Of a DNA stretch of 18,972 nt, positions 15,176 to 18,972 are shown piece after piece. Positions within the stretch are counted from its first letter, which is position 1, and each line of letters starts with the position of its first letter. This DNA comes from JBBQBQ01 sp038317685 (GTDB lineage Bacteria; Desulfobacterota; Desulfuromonadia; Desulfuromonadales; DDH964). Location of the stretch: NCBI GenBank assembly GCA_038317685.1, contig JBBQBQ010000042.1, forward strand, positions 1 to 18,972, written 5' to 3'. The notes below the pieces were generated by a model, which made no database searches, was not told the DNA's origin, and worked only from the letters and a program-made list of their open reading frames with translations. The position numbers and the translations under genes were made by a program.

Positions 15176-15190
15176 TTCTCATAGTGAGAA
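15176..15190. promoter_or_regulatory. Palindrome, candidate operator
   Basis: TTCTCA-TAG-TGAGAA is a perfect 6-bp inverted repeat with a 3-base spacer in a locally AT-rich patch (15171-15210) of the gap between the PLP-enzyme gene and the M20 hydrolase gene. Its size suits a dimeric regulator. No regulator gene is in the window to pair with it. Confidence 0.35.
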
Positions 15191-15222
15191 TATTTTATCA
15201 TTTTGGGAAGGATTTGCTCCCC

Positions 15223-16698
15223 TCACAGCGCTTCGAGGAGACCGGTTCTGGCGTTGAATTCGTCGATCAGCCCGTCGAGTTCCTCGATATGCGCGGGGAT
15301 GCTCGCCCAGTAGCTGTCGTCGAACCACTGGGCCTGAATCTCCTCGTAGCTCTTCCCCTGCTGTTCGACCCAGGTATAGTACTTGAGGTTGTGGATGCGA
15401 CGGCGCCCCTGCCAGGTCAATTCTTCCATGGCGTCGGTGGTCTGGCCAAGGAGGTACTGGTGGAAGGCGGCAGTCGCGTCGGCCTCGCCGAAGGGCCCGC
15501 GCTCCGCGTCGAGTTCCCGCAGGCGGCTCTGGTACATCTCCATCGAATCGGTGAGGACAGTCATGACCACGTCGGTCGCCCCCAGCCCGTAGTACTTGGC
15601 GAACTTGATTGCCGAGAGGAGGTTGGCGACGCCGGAGATTCCGAGGAGCGGGAGTTGGGCGACGAGAGCGTCCGGAACCCCCCGGTCGAGGAGGTACTGG
15701 TGGCCGACCGGGGTATTGAAGAGCCGAATCAGCGAGATCGGCCCCTCGTCGTCAACGGCGATGACCAGATCGGTGTTTTTGACGTTATGGACCCAGGGGA
15801 CGTGCTTGTCGCCGATCCCTTCGATGCGGTGGGAGCCGAAGCCGTTCTCAAGCAACGTCGGGCACTGCAGGGCCTCGCAGGCGGCGATCTTGCTGCCGGG
15901 GAAGCGCTTCTTGAGGAAATCGCCGCTGGCGATGGTCCCGGCGGAACCGGTCGTGTAGACCGCGCCGCGGAACACGTCGCCGGGCCGCATCGCCTGCTCG
16001 GCGACTTCGGCCATGGCTCGCCCGGTCACCTCATGGTGCCAGAGGTAGTTGCCGAACTCCTCGAACTGATTGAAGATCATCAGCTCCTGGCCGGAATTGC
16101 GCAGTTCCCAGCACTTGTCGAAGATCTCCTTGACGTTGCTCTCGCTCCCCGGGGTCTTGATCGTCTCCCCGGCGACCTTGGCGAGCCAGGCAAAGCGCTC
16201 CTGGCTCATCCCCTCGGGGAGGATGGCGATCGAATCGCAGCCGAGGAGGTTCGAATCGTAGGCGCCGCCGCGGCAATAGTTGCCTGTGGAGGGCCAGACC
16301 GCCTTCTGCCGGGTCGGATCGAACTGGCCGGTCACGAGGCGCGGCACCAGACAGCCGAAGGCGGCGCCGACCTTGTGGGCGCCGGTGGGGAACCACTTGC
16401 CGACCGGCGCCAGGATACGGGCCGGCACCCCGGTCAACTCCGGGGGGAACTCGAGGTAGTTGACGCCGCCGAAGCCGCCGCCTCTGACCTGCGGCTGGTT
16501 GTGCCAGGTGATGCGGAAGAGGTTGAGGGGATTCAGATCCCACAGCGCAACCTCCTTCAAACCCGCGACAATCGGTTCGGGAATCAGTCGCGGATCGATC
16601 TGCTGCTTCAGGGTCGGGATGATGATACGACGCTCGCGGGCCAGCTTAACAGTTCGTTCGAGGGTCGCGGTATCGATGGTCAGGTCGATGCGGGGCAT
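15223..16698 (-). CDS. PLP-dependent enzyme, fold type II (tryptophan synthase beta superfamily), function unknown
   Basis: A 491-residue fold-type-II PLP enzyme, longer than typical cysteine synthases or threonine dehydratases (about 300-400 residues). The Schiff-base Lys is probably Lys109 in PTGAHKVGAAFG, followed by the substrate loop PSTGN (136-140) and a phosphate-binding glycine loop YTTGSAGTIASGD. The about 90-residue N-terminal extension (LNPLNLFRITWHN, GGGFGGVNYLEFP) and the C-terminal ELTWQGRRRIHNLKYYTWVEQQ segment are not features I can match to a named enzyme. Related proteins are usually labelled only as PLP-dependent subunit-beta-like. The ATG at 16698 has AAGGAG 5 bases upstream, and the threonine-synthase-like gene ends 26 bases before it. 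Likely reactions are beta- or gamma-elimination or replacement on an amino acid; which one is unknown. Confidence 0.75.
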   Translation of the reverse strand: MPRIDLTIDTATLERTVKLARERRIIIPTLKQQIDPRLIPEPIVAGLKEVALWDLNPLNLFRITWHNQPQVRGGGFGGVNYLEFPPELTGVPARILAPVGKWFPTGAHKVGAAFGCLVPRLVTGQFDPTRQKAVWPSTGNYCRGGAYDSNLLGCDSIAILPEGMSQERFAWLAKVAGETIKTPGSESNVKEIFDKCWELRNSGQELMIFNQFEEFGNYLWHHEVTGRAMAEVAEQAMRPGDVFRGAVYTTGSAGTIASGDFLKKRFPGSKIAACEALQCPTLLENGFGSHRIEGIGDKHVPWVHNVKNTDLVIAVDDEGPISLIRLFNTPVGHQYLLDRGVPDALVAQLPLLGISGVANLLSAIKFAKYYGLGATDVVMTVLTDSMEMYQSRLRELDAERGPFGEADATAAFHQYLLGQTTDAMEELTWQGRRRIHNLKYYTWVEQQGKSYEEIQAQWFDDSYWASIPAHIEELDGLIDEFNARTGLLEAL

Positions 16699-16724
16699 GG
16701 CTGCTCCTTGCTGGGGTATGAAGT

Positions 16725-17987
16725 TCAGCGGTTCCAGGTGGAGACGATCTGGCGCAGGCTGTCGAGATCGGGTGCGATACGATAGGGGCGGCTGCCGGCG
16801 CTTGCGACGGCGCGGCTGACGCTGGTCACGTCCTTCAGGCCGCTGCCGGTGTTGACGACGACGATGCGCTCGTCACGGGCCACCAGACCCGTTGCCGCCG
16901 CCCGGACCAGGCCGGCATAGGCCGCCGCCCCCGCCGGCTCGGCAAAGACGCCGCAGCCGCGGGCCAGGGCCGGAATCGCGGCGAGAATTTCGTCGTCGCT
17001 GACGGTGACGAAGGCGCCGTTGGTCGCCACCACCGCCGCCAACGCCTTGACCCGGTCGCGGGGGAGCCCGGCGCTGATGCTGTCGGCGACGGTGTGGGCC
17101 TCGATCGCCGGCTTGCGCAGGACGTCCTCCCCCTTGGCCCAGGCCTCGGCCAGATAGTTGCTCCCCGCCGCCTGCACGCCGATCAGCCGCGGCAGGTGGT
17201 CGATCCAGCCGAGGGCGAGGAGGTCCTTGAGCCCTTTGTGGAGGCCGCCGATGATCGAACCGTCGCCGACGCTGACCAGGATGACGTCCGGCGCCTGCCA
17301 GGCGAGCTGCTCGCAGATCTCCAGGCTGGCGGTCTTCTTCCCTTCGGTCATGTAGGGATTGTAGCCGGTGTTGCGGTTGTACCAGCCGTAATCTTTCGCC
17401 GCCTGCAGGCAGAGATCGAAGGCCTGATCGTAGCTCCCCCGCACCAGCAGGACCGTCGCGCCGTAGGCGAGGAGCTGGGCGATCTTCGCCGGCGGGGCGC
17501 TCTCCGGGACGAAGATCACGTTCGGTCGGTTGACGCTGGCGCAGAGCCCGCTCAGAGCCGCGGCGGCGTTGCCGGTGCTGGCGGTGGTGATGATGGCGGC
17601 TCCGGCCTCATCGGCCTTGACAACGGCGAGGGCACTCGCACGGTCCTTGAAGGAGGCGGTCGGCTGCCGACTGTCGTCCTTGACCCAGAGGTGCCGCAAA
17701 CCAAGCGCGGCGCCGAGCCGCGCAGCCGGGTAGAGCGGCGTCCAGCCGACCGCCAGGGGGGGGACGACCGAGGCTGAGCGGATCGGCAGGAGCGGCCGGT
17801 AACGCCAGATGCTGAAGTCGCCGGAGGCAAGGAGCGCGGCACGCTTGAAGCTCCGGTCGATCCGGTCATAGTCGTATTGGACGTCAAGGACCCCCTCGTC
17901 GCCATGGTCGGGGCAGACGTAGGCGACTTCGTCGGGGCGATAGAGTTTACTGCAGATGACGCAGCGCAAGCCGAGGAGATGTTCCAT
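16725..17987 (-). CDS. Threonine synthase-like PLP enzyme
   Basis: A 420-residue fold-type-II PLP enzyme annotated by similarity as threonine synthase. A zinc-ribbon-like N-terminus (Cys9, Cys12, Cys25, His28) precedes the catalytic domain with WTPLYPA, the PLP Lys114 in TASFKDRAS, STGNAAAALSGL (137 on), NTGYNPYMTEGKKT and the phosphate loop VSVGDGSIIGG, ending in VVNTGSGLKD. Threonine synthase converts O-phosphohomoserine to threonine, but cysteate synthase, diaminopropionate ammonia-lyase and similar lyases share this architecture. The catabolic context argues for caution about a biosynthetic role. The start is ATG 17987; the open frame runs on for 261 codons, but that part is antisense to the serine ammonia-lyase. 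There is no clear ribosome-binding site. It is the first gene of the minus-strand cluster. Confidence 0.78.
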   Translation of the reverse strand: MEHLLGLRCVICSKLYRPDEVAYVCPDHGDEGVLDVQYDYDRIDRSFKRAALLASGDFSIWRYRPLLPIRSASVVPPLAVGWTPLYPAARLGAALGLRHLWVKDDSRQPTASFKDRASALAVVKADEAGAAIITTASTGNAAAALSGLCASVNRPNVIFVPESAPPAKIAQLLAYGATVLLVRGSYDQAFDLCLQAAKDYGWYNRNTGYNPYMTEGKKTASLEICEQLAWQAPDVILVSVGDGSIIGGLHKGLKDLLALGWIDHLPRLIGVQAAGSNYLAEAWAKGEDVLRKPAIEAHTVADSISAGLPRDRVKALAAVVATNGAFVTVSDDEILAAIPALARGCGVFAEPAGAAAYAGLVRAAATGLVARDERIVVVNTGSGLKDVTSVSRAVASAGSRPYRIAPDLDSLRQIVSTWNR

Positions 17988-18044
17988 AGGTAGCTGGGTC
18001 CAGACGCAAGAGGTAGGGTGGTCGACTGACTTTGCATTTTTGAA

Positions 18045-18059
18045 GCCAAGGAATTTGGC
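18045..18059. promoter_or_regulatory. Inverted repeat in the divergent promoter region, candidate operator
   Basis: GCCAA-N5-TTGGC is a perfect 5-bp inverted repeat near the middle of the 138-base gap between the divergent threonine-synthase-like and serine ammonia-lyase genes. Position and spacing suit a dimeric regulator acting on both promoters. No convincing -35/-10 pair was seen on either strand. Confidence 0.35.
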
Positions 18060-18125
18060 AGAGAGTTTGCTGTATCGATCAGAAAGGGGCAAGGGGTCCC
18101 GGGGAGAACCACCACAAGGAGTACC

Positions 18126-18972
18126 ATGAAATCGCTTCGCGAACTCTACCGGATCGGCACCGGACCATCGAGCAGCCACACCATGGCGCCAAGGCGCGCC
18201 GCGGAGAGCTTTCTCCAGGAGACCCCCGATGCCGCAGCCTACCGGGTCACCCTCTACGGCAGCCTCGCCGCCACCGGTCGCGGCCACCTGACCGATCAGG
18301 CCCTCACCGAGGTCTTTGCCGAACGCCCCCTCGAAATCGCCTGGAAACCGCAGGAATTCCTCCCCCTGCACCCCAATGCCCTGCGCTTTGAAGCCCTCGA
18401 CGCGGCCGGCCGGTCGCTCCGGGACTGGACGGTCTATAGCGTCGGCGGCGGTGCTCTGGTCGATCCGGCCCGACCGGACCAGGGTGGCGATATCTATCCG
18501 CTGACGACCATGACGGCGATCCTGCAGCACTGCGATCAAACCGGGGGCTCGCTCTGGGACTATGTCCGGGAGTGCGAAGGGATGGGGCTCGAAGGATTTC
18601 TCGATGAGATCTGGCAGATCATGGGGGAGGCAATCGAACGGGGGCTGGCCCGGCAAGGAGCCCTCCCCGGCCCACTGGGTCTGGCCCGCAAGGCCCACTC
18701 CCTCTACCGCAAGGCCTCGCTCTTCGGTCCGCATTTTCGGCAGGATGGCATCCTCTGTGCCTACGCCCACGCCGTGGCGGAGGAGAATGCCTGCGGCGGC
18801 CGGGTCGCTTCGGCCCCCACCTGCGGGGCCTGCGGGGTCTTGCCGGCGGTCCTGCGCTACCTCGACGAGACCCTCGGCTGCAGCCGGGACGACTTGCGCC
18901 GGGCCCTGGCCGTCGCCGGCCTGATCGGCAACCTGGTCAAGGAAAACGCCTCGATCTCCGGGGCCGAGGTCG
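18126..18972 (+). CDS. L-serine ammonia-lyase, iron-sulfur type (3' partial)
   Basis: The first 282 codons of an iron-sulfur serine dehydratase, cut by the window end. It opens with SLRELYRIGTGPSSSHTM (the GPSSSHT motif, residues 13-19), the N-terminal beta-domain signature. The alpha domain begins near residue 165 and reaches the Cys-containing segment SAPTCGACGVLPAVL; two of the cysteines there are candidates for the iron-sulfur cluster or active site. The reaction is L-serine to pyruvate and ammonia in the cytoplasm. AAGGAG sits 4 bases before the ATG. It is divergent from the threonine-synthase-like gene across a 138-base gap holding an inverted repeat, so joint control is plausible. It could act as the last step of the neighbouring pathway or independently as a housekeeping gene. 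Confidence 0.88.
   Translation, partial: MKSLRELYRIGTGPSSSHTMAPRRAAESFLQETPDAAAYRVTLYGSLAATGRGHLTDQALTEVFAERPLEIAWKPQEFLPLHPNALRFEALDAAGRSLRDWTVYSVGGGALVDPARPDQGGDIYPLTTMTAILQHCDQTGGSLWDYVRECEGMGLEGFLDEIWQIMGEAIERGLARQGALPGPLGLARKAHSLYRKASLFGPHFRQDGILCAYAHAVAEENACGGRVASAPTCGACGVLPAVLRYLDETLGCSRDDLRRALAVAGLIGNLVKENASISGAEV

Noticed and set aside
15184..16785. 533-codon open frame on the plus strand
   Set aside because: Antisense to the PLP enzyme gene; acidic composition typical of a shadow frame.
17988..18770. 261-codon upstream extension of the threonine-synthase-like frame
   Set aside because: It is antisense to the serine ammonia-lyase and the divergent gap, and the zinc-ribbon N-terminus begins naturally at ATG 17987.

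Overview
The window looks like a GC-rich chromosome segment from an anaerobic, Desulfuromonas/Geobacter-type bacterium (Desulfuromonadota, formerly Deltaproteobacteria). The basis is two secreted 12-haem c-type cytochromes in tandem, a TRAP carboxylate transporter and an amino-acid catabolic gene set. The lineage is inferred from gene content; no marker gene proves it.

Layout. (1) Positions 2-997, plus strand: the 3' part of a Bax-family glucosaminidase lipoprotein whose start lies before the window. (2) Positions 1022-7114, minus strand: a housekeeping run read in the order YbaK-type aminoacyl-tRNA deacylase, TlyA rRNA methyltransferase, tetrapyrrole-methylase-family protein, SbcC/YhaN-like ATPase with a central membrane hairpin, HIT protein, and a RelA/SpoT homologue with an intact-looking hydrolase and a degraded synthetase. 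(3) Positions 7131-8962, minus strand: two tandem paralogous 12-haem cytochromes ending in a strong terminator hairpin. (4) Positions 8963-9390: a non-coding stretch with the likely cytochrome promoter and the 3' hairpin of the next operon. (5) Positions 9391-17987, minus strand: a seven-gene cluster read as threonine-synthase-like PLP enzyme, second fold-type-II PLP enzyme, YgeY-type M20 hydrolase, N-acyl-D-amino-acid deacylase, TRAP DctQ, DctM, DctP. (6) From 18126, plus strand: the divergent start of an iron-sulfur L-serine ammonia-lyase, cut by the window edge.

Region 5 plus the divergent serine ammonia-lyase reads as one catabolic module. A TRAP system imports an organic acid, two unrelated amidohydrolases (D-aminoacylase type and M20/YgeY type) remove an N-acyl or similar group, and PLP enzymes and the serine ammonia-lyase would break down the freed amino acid to a 2-oxoacid and ammonia. 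The substrate cannot be read from sequence. This module is the best candidate for an undescribed pathway. The cytochrome pair, each built from three repeated tetrahaem modules, is the second most interesting element.

No CRISPR array, insertion sequence, rRNA or tRNA gene was recognised. Many very long open frames lie antisense to the GC-rich genes of region 5 and were rejected as shadows.
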